Positions 1 to 8,153 are shown, counted from the first letter of the stretch. The stretch: 41,838 nucleotides of DNA from Ruminococcus sp. (GCA_017404665.1 JAFRBX010000023.1:1-41838); one strand, 5' to 3'. Notes: generated by a model not told the origin, from the sequence alone. Numbers and translations are program-made.

Positions 1-99
1 CCGGCAGAATCGAATCATGTCAGATGATTTCTATTCGTTCCTGCCATGTCGACCCTCCCGGTGCTTCGCACCACCCTCCCTTACGCAGGGAGGGCTGTA
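1..99 (-). repeat. Intergenic repeat, family R1 (inverted copy of the one at the right end)
   Basis: Read on the minus strand, this stretch carries a run beginning CAGCCCTCCC, then a second GGGAGGGTCGACATGG block, then AACGAAT. The same blocks in the same order occur on the plus strand at about 41737-41838. The two copies therefore lie in opposite orientation at the two ends of the window. It contains small G/C-rich hairpins (GGGAGGG against CCCTCCC). No coding potential was seen; the stretch from 1 to about 160 holds only this repeat and its flank. Confidence 0.6.
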
Positions 100-166
100 A
101 CTGCTCCTTTAAAAGTTACTATAAGATTACTAAATTAGATTGACGTGGGCTGACGGAACATTCCTC

Positions 167-195
167 TTGCTATGTCATAGCTTTTGTGATAAAAT
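167..195 (+). promoter_or_regulatory. Candidate sigma-A promoter upstream of yqzL-recO
   Basis: TTGCTA (167-172), a 17-base spacer and TAAAAT (190-195). It lies about 140 bases upstream of the first gene of the recO run. A second good -10 box (TATAAT at 296-301) lies nearer the gene, so either could be the main promoter. Confidence 0.4.
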
Positions 196-271
196 CAGTC
201 CGGAGACATTTTCTGCTGAAAAACGGCGAAACCGCTCCCAAAATGACGTTTATTTCCATCTACATTTTTCA

Positions 272-301
272 TGCAATATCATCCTGTCTGAGCGGTATAA
301 T
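272..301 (+). promoter_or_regulatory. Candidate promoter with consensus -10 just before yqzL
   Basis: TATAAT at 296-301 is a perfect -10 box. The best -35 is weak (TGCAAT at 272-277, spacer 18). The start codon at 334 would leave a short leader of about 25 bases. Confidence 0.4.
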
Positions 302-333
302 ATGGATATACCAAATGAAAAGGGATGATAGGC

Positions 334-501
334 ATGACAGACGAAAAAGACGCGTGGAACTCGTTTTTCCGCAGCGGGAGCGTGCTGGATTATCTGCAGT
401 ATAAATCCATTGAGAACGCGAAGCACAGCGGCGAGCTGAAAGAGGATCTGAATGAAATTCAAGACCAAGGGACTGGTACTCAAAACACAGGACATCAGTG
501 A
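334..501 (+). CDS. yqzL: YqzL-like small protein upstream of recO
   Basis: A 55-residue ORF with ATG at 334 and an AAAAGGG ribosome site about 9 bases upstream. The N-terminal half contains W-N-S-F-F, then SGSVLDYLQYK. This resembles the short YqzL proteins found immediately before recO in Bacillus and Clostridia (an aromatic-x2-F start followed by a G-[ST]-[IV]-x2-Y-L core). The function of YqzL is not known. The last 16 codons overlap the start of recO by 50 bases in another frame, so its C terminus (rich in Q, T and G) is probably unconserved. The identification rests on position and the short motif; it could be a leader peptide whose translation couples to recO. Confidence 0.6.
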   Translation: MTDEKDAWNSFFRSGSVLDYLQYKSIENAKHSGELKEDLNEIQDQGTGTQNTGHQ

Positions 502-1201
502 ACGTGACCGTCTGGTATGGGTCCTTACCGACAGTCACGGTATCCTGCGCGCCTTTGCGAAGGGCGCGAAGAACATCAAAAGCCCTAAGTGCGCCGGCAC
601 GGGGCTTTTGTCATACGCCTCTTTTTCGATCTTTGAGGGACGGGACAGCTACCATATCGATGAAGCCGACGCGATCGAGCAGTTCATCGGGCTCAGACAG
701 GATATCGAAAGCATGTCGCTGGCGCAATATTTCTGCGAGCTGTGTCTGAATCTGTGTCCGACGGGGCAGGAGGCAGGGGATTATCTGCGGCTGATACTGA
801 ATTCGCTGTATTTCCTTTCGAACCGTAAGCGCCCCGCTTTGCAGATCAAGGTCTGCTTTGAGATGCGGCTGATCACGCTGTGCGGCTATATGCCGGATCT
901 CGTGATGTGCGCCGGCTGCGGGGTGTATGAAGCGCCGCAGATGGTCTTTGTGCCGCATACGGGCAAGCTGTACTGCGCCGCGTGCGCGGACAGGCTCGGT
1001 GTACAGGGTGTTTTGCTGCCCGCCGCGGCGGTGACCGCCCTGCGGCATACCGTGTACGCCGACTTTGAAAAGCTCTTTTCCTTCGGCTTGAAGGACGAGC
1101 TGCTGGAACCGCTGTCGCTCGCGAGCGAGCGGTATGTGGCGTATATGACCCAAAAGGATTATCCGACCCTGCAGTTTTATAAAAGCATGCACAGCATATG
1201 A
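452..1201 (+). CDS. recO: DNA repair protein RecO
   Basis: A 249-residue protein, normal length for RecO. In the RecFOR pathway RecO anneals single strands and helps load RecA on SSB-coated gaps. The N-terminal OB-fold starts with the typical segment GLVLKTQDISERDRLVWVLT and continues through KGAKN. The C-terminal part holds four zinc-type cysteines as two Cys-x2-Cys pairs (MCAGCGV and YCAACAD) about 20 residues apart, as in many Firmicute RecO proteins. ATG at 452 has AGAGGA about 6 bases upstream and lies inside the end of the YqzL-like gene, suggesting coupled translation. mutS2 follows 54 bases later on the same strand, so the two are probably cotranscribed. Confidence 0.93.
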   Translation: MKFKTKGLVLKTQDISERDRLVWVLTDSHGILRAFAKGAKNIKSPKCAGTGLLSYASFSIFEGRDSYHIDEADAIEQFIGLRQDIESMSLAQYFCELCLNLCPTGQEAGDYLRLILNSLYFLSNRKRPALQIKVCFEMRLITLCGYMPDLVMCAGCGVYEAPQMVFVPHTGKLYCAACADRLGVQGVLLPAAAVTALRHTVYADFEKLFSFGLKDELLEPLSLASERYVAYMTQKDYPTLQFYKSMHSI

Positions 1202-1255
1202 ACTGCTGCTTTATCTGTACGTTACCCTCACTGAAAACCACATAAGGAAACTGAT

Positions 1256-3604
1256 ATGAACAGACATTTCAAAACCTTAGAACTGGACAAGATATTACAT
1301 ATGCTCGCTCAAGAGACCTCCATCGACGAGGCGGGCGAGCTGGCTGAAAAGATCGAGCCGCAATTCAGCATCGACAAGGTCGAACAGCTCCTGACGCAGA
1401 CGGAGGACGCGCATATCCTGATCGGGCGCTTCGGCGCGCCTGCCTTCGGCGGCATCGGCAACGTCACCAATCCGCTGCGCCGCGCGGAAGCGGGCGGCTG
1501 CCTGAACACCGCGGAGCTGCTTTCTATCGCACGCGCACTGCGGGTAATCAAGGGTGTGCGCGACTGGCACGCGCACTGTGCGGGCGTCAGCACCTCGCTG
1601 GACGGCTATTTTCGTACTCTCTATACCAATCCCAACCTGAGCGACCGCATCACGACCTGCATCATCGGAGCGGATGAGATATCCGACGGCGCTTCACGCC
1701 AGCTCGGCGAGATCCGACGCAAAATGCGGATCGCCGCGTCGAAGGCGCGTGAGGTGCTGGACAAGATCATTCACTCCTCCACCTACCAGAAATATCTGCA
1801 GGAGGCGATCATCACCCAGCGCGACGGGCGCTATGTCGTGCCGGTCAAGCAGGAGTTCCGTAATCAGGTAGCGGGTCTGGTACACGACACCTCGTCGTCG
1901 GGCTCGACGGTGTTCATCGAGCCGATGGGCGTCGTCAACGCCAACAACGATATCCGCGTCCTCAAGGGAGAGGAAGAGCAGGAGATCGAGCGCATCCTGT
2001 TCGAGCTCAGCGAGCTGTGCGCAGGCTGCGCATCCGAGATTATCGACAGCTACCATACCTTAGTGGAGCTGAATCTGATTTTTGCCAAGGCGCATCTGGC
2101 GTATAAGATGAAGGCGGTGCGCCCTGTGATGAACGACAGCGGTATTATCGAGCTGAAGGCGGCGCGTCATCCGCTGATCCCGAAAGACAGGGTCGTGCCG
2201 ACGGATATCCGCTTAGGCGGGGACTTTGATACGCTGGTGATCACGGGACCGAACACGGGCGGCAAGACCGTGTGTCTGAAAACGCTGGGACTCTTAACGC
2301 TGATGGCGATGTGCGGCATGATGGTGCCCGCGTCGGACAACTCCCGCCTTTCGGTTTTTCGCCGCGTGCTGGTGGATATCGGCGACGAGCAGAGCATCGA
2401 GCAGAGCCTGTCCACCTTCTCGGCGCATATCACAAATATTATCGGCATTTTGAAGCTGTGCAACCGCTCCACCCTCGCCGTGATCGACGAGCTGGGCGCC
2501 GGTACCGACCCCGTCGAGGGTGCGGCGCTGGCGGTCGCGATCCTCGAAAAGCTGCGCGAGCGCGGCGCGAAGATCGCTGCCACCACCCACTATTCGGAGC
2601 TCAAGGAATACGCACTGAAAACCGAGGGCGTCGAAAACGGCTGCTGTGAATTTGACGTCACCACCCTGCGCCCGACCTATAAGCTGCTGATCGGCGTGCC
2701 CGGCAAGAGCAATGCGTTCGCAATCAGCAAGCGGCTCGGCATGGAGGACGATGTGATCGAACGCGCCCGTCTGCTGACCTCGTCCGAGAGCCGTCAGTTT
2801 GAGAACGTCGTCGAAAGTCTGGAGATCAGCCGCAAAGAGCTGTCGGACGAGCTGGAAAGAGCCAGAGAAGCTACCCTCTCCGCACAGCAAAAGCAGGAAG
2901 AAGCACAAAAAGAGCTCGAACGCGCCAAAGCCGACGCCAAGCGTGAGGTTGACGTCGCTAAGCAGAAGGCGCAGGAGCTTGCCGCCAAGACAAGGGCGCA
3001 GGCGTACGCGATCATTGACGAGCTGGAGCAGGCAAAGAAGGAAAAGAAATATGAAGCGGAGCAAAAATCGAAGTTCAAGGCGGGCATGAAGGCGCTCGAG
3101 GAGACCGCCGATCCGGTCAAGGAAAGCGAGAAGAGCGATTACAAGCTTCCGCGCGCCTTGCAGGTCGGCGATAACGTGCTGATCTTTGATATTGACAAAA
3201 AGGCTGTCGTCCTCGAAAAGCCCGAAAAGGACAGCGTCATGGTGCAGGCGGGCATCATCAAGACCCGCGTCAAGCTCAGCAACCTGCGCCTGCTGGAGGA
3301 GGACAAGGTCAGCGTGCCGAAGCGGCGCGAACGCACCGTGACCAAGGAGCTGAAATCGCTCGCCAAAACCGAGATCGACGTCCGCGGACAGACCGCCGAA
3401 GAAGCGGTGATGAGCGTGGACAGTGCGATCGACAGCTGTGTACTGACCAACGTTCACGTGCTGACTGTTATCCACGGCAAGGGTACGGGCGTCCTGCGCG
3501 CGCGCATCCAGCAGTTTTTACGTCATCACAAAGCGGTGAAGAGCTTCCGTCTCGGCACTTTCGGAGAGGGCGAAAGCGGAGTGACGATCGTGGAATTGAA
3601 GTAA
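1256..3604 (+). CDS. mutS2: Endonuclease MutS2 (MutS-family ATPase with Smr domain)
   Basis: A 782-residue protein of standard MutS2 length. The N terminus (RHFKTLELDKIL) and core are of the MutS clamp/lever type. The ATPase has a Walker A at about residue 331 (GPNTGGKTV), a Walker B followed by a signature loop (DELGAGTDP, about 410), and a TTHYSELK switch. A long charged coiled coil covers roughly residues 510-630. The last 75 residues form an Smr domain starting at IDVRGQ, with HGKGTGVLR as its nuclease-type motif. MutS2 suppresses recombination and, in Bacillus, acts in rescue of collided ribosomes. It lacks the mismatch-recognition domain of MutS. It lies between recO and a lipoprotein gene, 21 bases apart. 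Confidence 0.95.
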   Translation: MNRHFKTLELDKILHMLAQETSIDEAGELAEKIEPQFSIDKVEQLLTQTEDAHILIGRFGAPAFGGIGNVTNPLRRAEAGGCLNTAELLSIARALRVIKGVRDWHAHCAGVSTSLDGYFRTLYTNPNLSDRITTCIIGADEISDGASRQLGEIRRKMRIAASKAREVLDKIIHSSTYQKYLQEAIITQRDGRYVVPVKQEFRNQVAGLVHDTSSSGSTVFIEPMGVVNANNDIRVLKGEEEQEIERILFELSELCAGCASEIIDSYHTLVELNLIFAKAHLAYKMKAVRPVMNDSGIIELKAARHPLIPKDRVVPTDIRLGGDFDTLVITGPNTGGKTVCLKTLGLLTLMAMCGMMVPASDNSRLSVFRRVLVDIGDEQSIEQSLSTFSAHITNIIGILKLCNRSTLAVIDELGAGTDPVEGAALAVAILEKLRERGAKIAATTHYSELKEYALKTEGVENGCCEFDVTTLRPTYKLLIGVPGKSNAFAISKRLGMEDDVIERARLLTSSESRQFENVVESLEISRKELSDELERAREATLSAQQKQEEAQKELERAKADAKREVDVAKQKAQELAAKTRAQAYAIIDELEQAKKEKKYEAEQKSKFKAGMKALEETADPVKESEKSDYKLPRALQVGDNVLIFDIDKKAVVLEKPEKDSVMVQAGIIKTRVKLSNLRLLEEDKVSVPKRRERTVTKELKSLAKTEIDVRGQTAEEAVMSVDSAIDSCVLTNVHVLTVIHGKGTGVLRARIQQFLRHHKAVKSFRLGTFGEGESGVTIVELK

Positions 3605-3625
3605 AGAGATACATAAGGGGAAGAA

Positions 3626-4480
3626 ATGAAAAGGGTACTGGTATTATTGATGACGGCGATGCTGGCGCTTGCCGGCTGCGCGAAAAATGTCGAAGCAACG
3701 CCCGATGCGGCGTCGCCCGACGGCGCGACAGCGGATGAAGCGACTTCGGATGAAGCGCTGTTTGATCCCTTGGAGTATATGCTGTCGCTTCAGGTTGAAA
3801 CCGAGCCGCCCACAGAGCCGCCGACCTTAGAGGAGCTGGTTCAGGCGCGGTATGATGAGATTCTGAACGGAAAGCTCAAGGATGATTATGCTTCTCTGGA
3901 CAACGTAAAGCCGTATGATCAGATCGGCACCGGTATGCAGGCGGCATGCGAGTCGCTCGCGCTGACCGCCGCGATCAACCACTTCGGCTATGATCTGGAC
4001 GCCGATGACGTTGTGGATGATTATCTGGTGTACAGCGACAATTATGTCACCGGCTACTGCGGCAATCCCCGCCGTTTTTATGACGGCTCGGGCGTTTATC
4101 CGCCGGGGCTGATCACAACCGCGTGGAATTTCATCGAGGAAAACGACGCGCCGATCTACCCCTTTGACACGACCGGGCTGAGTCTTGAGGAATTGTTCAA
4201 GTTCGTCGACGCAGGCTGTCCCGTGCTGATCTGGACGACTTACGACGAAATCAGTCCCCGCATCGAGCAGTACCGTGAGTATGAGGGTATCAAATATCCT
4301 TGGTACGAAAACGAGCACTGCGTCTGCCTGTACGGCTACCACCTCGGCGATAACGAGGTCAAGGTCGCCAACTCGTGGAAAACCTACGAGGATTGGAAGG
4401 GCAGAGATAATTTTGAACGGATCTACGACGAGTGCGGTCAGTTCTCGATGGTACTGATGGGAACGTCGGGATTAAGATAA
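3626..4480 (+). CDS. Lipoprotein with C39-like (papain-fold) domain
   Basis: A 284-residue predicted lipoprotein. The signal ends in lipobox LAGC (Cys18), followed by a low-complexity Ala/Asp/Thr/Pro linker to about residue 68. The remainder looks like a C39_2 (C39-like peptidase) domain. A Cys108 in QAACESLAL occupies the catalytic-cysteine position, with the usual following helix and G-Y. The likely His is 231 in NEHCVCLYGY and the third residue is Asn249 in VANSW. Known members of this fold include peptidases and inactive homologues, so activity is inferred only. The ribosome site is GGGGAAG before ATG. The stop codon TAA (4478-4480) lies in the first arm of a seven-base repeat element. 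uvrC follows 140 bases later. Confidence 0.8.
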   Translation: MKRVLVLLMTAMLALAGCAKNVEATPDAASPDGATADEATSDEALFDPLEYMLSLQVETEPPTEPPTLEELVQARYDEILNGKLKDDYASLDNVKPYDQIGTGMQAACESLALTAAINHFGYDLDADDVVDDYLVYSDNYVTGYCGNPRRFYDGSGVYPPGLITTAWNFIEENDAPIYPFDTTGLSLEELFKFVDAGCPVLIWTTYDEISPRIEQYREYEGIKYPWYENEHCVCLYGYHLGDNEVKVANSWKTYEDWKGRDNFERIYDECGQFSMVLMGTSGLR

Positions 4481-4607
4481 CAGTGAAAAGGCTCCCTTTG
4501 GTAAAGGGAGCTCCCGTCCTGAGGCGGGTAAGGGATTGTATAATTGATCGAGCACAGCGAGGTACATTCGCTGTTATCTGTTCTCTTTTCTCTGTTATCT
4601 GAACAAA
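4474..4607. repeat. Intergenic element bracketed by seven-base repeat arms (family R2a)
   Basis: The left end reads AAGATAACAGTGAA. The right end (about 4571-4607) is a run of heptamers CTGTTAT, CTGTTCT, CTTTTCT, CTGTTAT, CTGAACA. The arms are complementary in sense, so the element could fold back. Inside is a G/C-rich stem (GGCTCCCTTT with AAAGGGAGC, 4491-4512) and a core TTGATCGAGC-CAGCGAG. That core recurs inverted in the element at 27001-27134. The element begins within the stop codon of the lipoprotein and ends at the ribosome site of uvrC. Confidence 0.75.
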
Positions 4608-4620
4608 AGGAGGTGATGAA

Positions 4621-6483
4621 TTGAATCCGAAGTTAAAAGACTTGCGCGCCAAGGCGATGGCGCTGCCGCTGCAGCCGGGCGTCTATATCATGAAAAACAA
4701 GCACGGTGAGATCATCTATATCGGCAAGGCGAAAAAGCTCAAGAACCGCGTCAGCCAGTATTTCGGCTCTCAAAACAACCATACCGAAAAGGTCCGCCGC
4801 ATGGTGGACAACGTTGACGACTTCGAATACATTATCACCGACAGCGAGTTTGAGTGCCTGATTCTGGAGTGCTCGCTGATCAAGCAGCACACCCCGAAGT
4901 ATAATATATTGCTCAAGGACGATAAGGGCTACAGCTATATCCGTGTTTCCGATGAGCCGTGGCGGCGGCTGAGCTATGTTCTGCAAAAGGCTGATGACGG
5001 CGCGCGGTATATCGGACCGTACAAGTCGAGCTACTATGTCAAATCCTCTGTTGAAGAGGCGAACAAGATCTTCGGTCTGCCGACCTGCAGCCGCCGTTTC
5101 CCCGAGGATTTCGGACGCTATCGTCCCTGCCTGAACTTCCATATCAAGCAGTGCTGCGCGCCCTGTACGGGACGCGTGAAGCTCAAAGACTATAACGAGC
5201 GGGTCGAGTCGGCGCTGGCGTATCTCTCGGGAGACAGCTCCGAGACGCTGCGCGTTCTGCAGGAGCGCATGACCGTCGCCGCCGAGGCGCTGGATTTTGA
5301 GCGTGCTGCCAGATACCGCGACCAGATCGCCGCGATGAAAAAGCTGCGCGACAAACAGAAGGTGGTCAACATCAATCTCGACGAGCTGGACGTCATCGCC
5401 GTCGCCATGCAGGGCGGCAAGGGCTGCGCGACCGTGCTGCGCTTTGCCGATTCGCGCCTGTATGATACCGAGAGCTTCATCATCGACGATGTGGACGATC
5501 CGGTGGATTTTCGCTCTCAGTTCATCCTGCGTTACTATACGCTGAGGAACGAGATCCCCTCCCATATCGCGCTCGACGGCGAGATCGAGGACAGCGGGGA
5601 CGTTGAACGCTGGCTGACGGAGAAAAAGGGCAAACGCGTCTATTTGAATATTCCTCAAAGGGGTACGCAGAAAAATCTGGTCGACATGTGCCTGAAAAAC
5701 GCGTTTGAAGCGCTCGGACAGCTCCGCGGCGTGACGGGCAGACAGCTCAGCGTACTGGACGAGCTTAAAAACCTTTTGGGGCTCGACAAGCTCCCCGAAT
5801 ACATCGAGAGCTATGATATCTCTAATCTCGCGGGTTCGGACAACGTAGCGGGCATGGTGGTGTTTGAGAACGCCCGCCCGCTGAAGAGCGCCTACCGCAA
5901 GTTCAAGATCAAATCCTTTTCGGGACAGGACGACTTCGGATCGATGGCGGAGGTGCTGACCCGCCGTCTTGACGAGTATAAAAAGGCACAGGAGGACGGC
6001 ATTGCTGACGGTTTCGGCAGACTGCCGGATCTGATCCTGCTCGACGGCGGCAAGGGACAGGTCGGCGCGGTGCTGCCCGTGGTGGAGGCGTCGGGACTCC
6101 CGATCCCCGTGTTCGGCATGGTCAAGGATGATCATCACCGCACCCGCGCGATCGTCAGCGAGTCGGGCGAGATCGCCATCCGCCCCAACCGCGCGGTGTT
6201 CACCTTTATCACCAACATTCAGGACGAGGTGCATCGCTATGCGATCGGCTTTAACCGCCAGCAGCGCAAACGCGTTTTAGGCTCGACTTTGGAAGAGATC
6301 CCCGGGATCGGGAAGAAGCGCGCGAAGGAGCTGATGCGCTTCTTCCGCACCATCAAAAATATCAGCAGCGCCACGGTCGAGGAGCTCGAACAGGCGCCCG
6401 GGATGACGCATCCCGCCGCCGTGAGTGTATATAATTATTTTCATGATAAAAGTGACCGGTGGCAAGTGACCAGTGACCAGTAA
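4621..6483 (+). CDS. uvrC: UvrABC system protein C
   Basis: A 620-residue nucleotide excision repair nuclease that makes the dual incisions around a UvrB-bound lesion. The N-terminal GIY-YIG domain starts with LPLQPGVYIM and IIYIGKAKKLKNRV. A UvrB-binding (UVR) segment is near residue 200 (ALDFERAARYRDQI). The UvrC RNase H-like domain contains ESYDISNLAGSDNVAGMVV and LILLDGGKGQV. The C-terminal helix-hairpin-helix has IPGIGKKRAKELM. The start is TTG at 4621 behind a near-perfect GGAGGTGA (4609-4616); the ATG at 4616 hits a stop after two codons. The last 10 residues (DRWQVTSDQ and neighbours) are encoded by a seven-base repeat array, so the native C terminus has been replaced or extended. Confidence 0.95.
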   Translation: MNPKLKDLRAKAMALPLQPGVYIMKNKHGEIIYIGKAKKLKNRVSQYFGSQNNHTEKVRRMVDNVDDFEYIITDSEFECLILECSLIKQHTPKYNILLKDDKGYSYIRVSDEPWRRLSYVLQKADDGARYIGPYKSSYYVKSSVEEANKIFGLPTCSRRFPEDFGRYRPCLNFHIKQCCAPCTGRVKLKDYNERVESALAYLSGDSSETLRVLQERMTVAAEALDFERAARYRDQIAAMKKLRDKQKVVNINLDELDVIAVAMQGGKGCATVLRFADSRLYDTESFIIDDVDDPVDFRSQFILRYYTLRNEIPSHIALDGEIEDSGDVERWLTEKKGKRVYLNIPQRGTQKNLVDMCLKNAFEALGQLRGVTGRQLSVLDELKNLLGLDKLPEYIESYDISNLAGSDNVAGMVVFENARPLKSAYRKFKIKSFSGQDDFGSMAEVLTRRLDEYKKAQEDGIADGFGRLPDLILLDGGKGQVGAVLPVVEASGLPIPVFGMVKDDHHRTRAIVSESGEIAIRPNRAVFTFITNIQDEVHRYAIGFNRQQRKRVLGSTLEEIPGIGKKRAKELMRFFRTIKNISSATVEELEQAPGMTHPAAVSVYNYFHDKSDRWQVTSDQ

Positions 6484-6545
6484 GGGTCGGTTATCTCTAA
6501 TACTTATACGTTTCAAAACTGATCACTGGGCACTAATCACTTGTC
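6453..6545. repeat. Intergenic element with AGTGACC-type heptamer arms (family R2b), overlapping the uvrC 3' end
   Basis: Left arm: AGTGACC, GGTGGCA, AGTGACC, AGTGACC, AGTAAGG (6453 onward). Right arm: CTGATCA, CTGGGCA, CTAATCA, CTTGTCA, CTAAACC (to about 6553). The right arm is the reverse-complement type of the left, so the two can pair across a core of about 35 bases. The uvrC stop codon TAA (6481-6483) is in the left arm, and the ribosome site of rsmD follows the right arm directly. Confidence 0.75.
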
Positions 6546-6564
6546 ACTAAACCGGAGGTAAACA

Positions 6565-7125
6565 ATGCGTGTGATCACAGGCTCTGCCCGCGGCAGAGTA
6601 TTGGAAACCTTAAAGGGCGGCGACATCGTGCGCCCGACCACCGACAAGGTCAAGGAGGCGGTGTTTTCGTCCATCCAGTTCGAGATCGAGGGACGCGATT
6701 TCATCGACGTCTTTGCCGGCTGCGGTCAGATGGGGATCGAGGCGCTCTCACGCGGGGCGAAAAGCGCTCTTTTTCTGGACGCTTCGAAGAAATCGATTGC
6801 GGTCATCGAACGCAATCTAAAGGTTACAAACCTGCAACCTTTGGCGACCGTCGTGTGTGCGGATTCGATTGCTTATCTGAAAAATACCGTCCGAGAATTC
6901 GACGTCGCCTTTCTTGATCCCCCCTATAACAAGGGGATTTTACAAGAAATCATGCCAATTATTGCACAAAGAATGAAAAAAACAGGAGTTATTATTTGTG
7001 AAAGTGCATTAAATGATAAAATATTACAAAAATATTACAAATTTACTCTTGACAGGGAAAGAACCTATGGTAAAATAAGGGTAAGCACATATCGTCATGA
7101 AGATTTTGTCGGCACGGATATGTGA
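6565..7125 (+). CDS. rsmD: 16S rRNA (guanine966-N2)-methyltransferase RsmD
   Basis: A 186-residue RsmD-type methyltransferase that modifies G966 of 16S rRNA in the cytoplasm using S-adenosylmethionine. Visible motifs are RVITGSARGR at the N terminus, a Rossmann glycine motif VFAGCGQMGIEALSRGA, and the catalytic DPPY tetrad (AFLDPPYNKG). ATG has CGGAGGT upstream (about 6552-6558). The 3' third, from about 6945, is clearly more A/T-rich than the 5' part and the neighbours, and carries a consensus-like promoter for coaD. The pairing rsmD-coaD is common in Firmicutes. Confidence 0.93.
   Translation: MRVITGSARGRVLETLKGGDIVRPTTDKVKEAVFSSIQFEIEGRDFIDVFAGCGQMGIEALSRGAKSALFLDASKKSIAVIERNLKVTNLQPLATVVCADSIAYLKNTVREFDVAFLDPPYNKGILQEIMPIIAQRMKKTGVIICESALNDKILQKYYKFTLDRERTYGKIRVSTYRHEDFVGTDM
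7049..7076 (+). promoter_or_regulatory. Candidate internal promoter for coaD within the rsmD 3' end
   Basis: TTGACA (7049-7054), 16-base spacer, TAAAAT (7071-7076). It lies in the A/T-rich end of rsmD, about 75 bases before the coaD start. Confidence 0.5.
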
Positions 7126-7150
7126 CTGAAAATAAGGTTAGGATTCATCT

Positions 7151-7645
7151 ATGCACAACACCGTGATCTGCCCCGGCAGCTTTGACCCCGTTACCCTCGG
7201 ACACATCGACATCATCACCCGCGCGAGCAGGATGTTTGACAACGTGATCGTCGGCGTATTCGTCAACGGCGAGAAGCATCCCGCGTTCACTTTTGAAGAG
7301 AGGATCGATTTTCTGCAGCGGACGGTGGGGGATATCCCGAACGTCAGGGTGATCGGGTGCGACGGTCTGCTGGCGCAGTGCGCCAAGGACCTCGGCGCTA
7401 CCGCAGTTGTAAGGGGACTGCGTGCGGTATCTGACTTCGAATACGAATTTCAGATGGCGCTGACCAACCGTAAGCTGAATCCCGATCTGGACACCGTCTT
7501 TTTGGCGAGCGACGCGAGCTTCACGTATCTGAGCTCCTCCATCGTCAAGAATGTAGCGGTCCACGGCGGCGATATTTCCAATTTTGTTCCCGCCGCGATT
7601 CATGACGAAATTTTCCACAGACTAAACACGAAAGGAAATAAGTAA
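7151..7645 (+). CDS. coaD: Pantetheine-phosphate adenylyltransferase
   Basis: A 164-residue enzyme of the nucleotidyltransferase fold. It transfers AMP from ATP to 4'-phosphopantetheine, giving dephospho-CoA, the penultimate step of CoA synthesis. The N terminus has the GSFDPVTLGH nucleotide-binding motif. It then has VVRGLRAVSDFEYEFQMA for pantetheine binding and the C-terminal SSSIVKNVA motif. Length is normal. It is followed after one base by the coiled-coil gene at 7647, so the two should be translated together. The ribosome site is modest (AAGGTTAGGA). Confidence 0.95.
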   Translation: MHNTVICPGSFDPVTLGHIDIITRASRMFDNVIVGVFVNGEKHPAFTFEERIDFLQRTVGDIPNVRVIGCDGLLAQCAKDLGATAVVRGLRAVSDFEYEFQMALTNRKLNPDLDTVFLASDASFTYLSSSIVKNVAVHGGDISNFVPAAIHDEIFHRLNTKGNK

Positions 7646-7646
7646 A

Positions 7647-8102
7647 ATGAGAGTAGACGAACTGATTCAGGAGTTACAGGACCTTGTAGGCGACGCTAAG
7701 ACCATGCCCCTTTCCGGCGGAAAGGTTATCATCGAAGCGGATAAAATTTATGACATCCTCGACGAGATTCAGGATACCCTGCCCGCCGAGGTAAGACAGG
7801 CGAAGAACATCGTAGCCGACCGCAGCCAGATCATTTCCGAAGCAAAGAAGGAAGCCGATGATATCATCCGCGCCGCAGAAGAGCGCAAGAAGCAGCTGAT
7901 CGACCAGAGCGAGATCATGCGCGAGGCGAAGGCGGAGGCAGCCGAGCTGCTCAACGACGTGAAGGCAAAGGCGAGCGAGATGCGCAAGGCAGCCAACGAC
8001 TACGTCGAGAACGTCATGAAGCGCACCGACGACGCGATTACCGCCCAGCTGACCGAGCTGCGCAAGGCGCGCCAGAACCTGCGCATCACCAAGAAATCAT
8101 AA
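7647..8102 (+). CDS. Conserved coiled-coil protein downstream of coaD (DivIVA/V-ATPase subunit H-like)
   Basis: A 151-residue soluble protein with almost no hydrophobic stretch. Residues 1-50 form a short globular head (MRVDELIQELQDLV and later ADKIYDILDEIQ). From about 50 to 140 there is a continuous charged helix rich in A, E, K and R, typical of a long coiled coil. Proteins of this type follow coaD in many Clostridia and are often annotated as ATPase-like or DivIVA-like; no function is established. It starts one base after coaD with AAAGGA upstream and is closed by a strong terminator at 8119, so it is the last gene of this run. Confidence 0.75.
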   Translation: MRVDELIQELQDLVGDAKTMPLSGGKVIIEADKIYDILDEIQDTLPAEVRQAKNIVADRSQIISEAKKEADDIIRAAEERKKQLIDQSEIMREAKAEAAELLNDVKAKASEMRKAANDYVENVMKRTDDAITAQLTELRKARQNLRITKKS

Positions 8103-8118
8103 GATGTATCAATAAATC

Positions 8119-8153
8119 AACGCCCCGAGGAGAGTGAACCTCGGGGCGTTTTA
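8119..8153. terminator. Bidirectional intrinsic terminator
   Basis: Stem AACGCCCCGAGG (8119-8130) with CCTCGGGGCGTT (8139-8150), an eight-base loop and a following T run. It separates the coaD run (+) from the DMT transporter (-) and can serve both. Confidence 0.9.

Noticed and set aside
140-404. Two overlapping short plus-strand ORFs in the left intergenic region
   Set aside because: They have no ribosome site, run through promoters and into the YqzL-like gene in other frames, and resemble no family.
2294-3475. Long minus-strand ORF opposite mutS2
   Set aside because: A shadow of the strongly recognisable MutS2; no ribosome site and a biased Leu/Arg/His composition typical of antisense frames. 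The same holds for 4633-6234 opposite uvrC and 11883-12968 opposite the activase gene.
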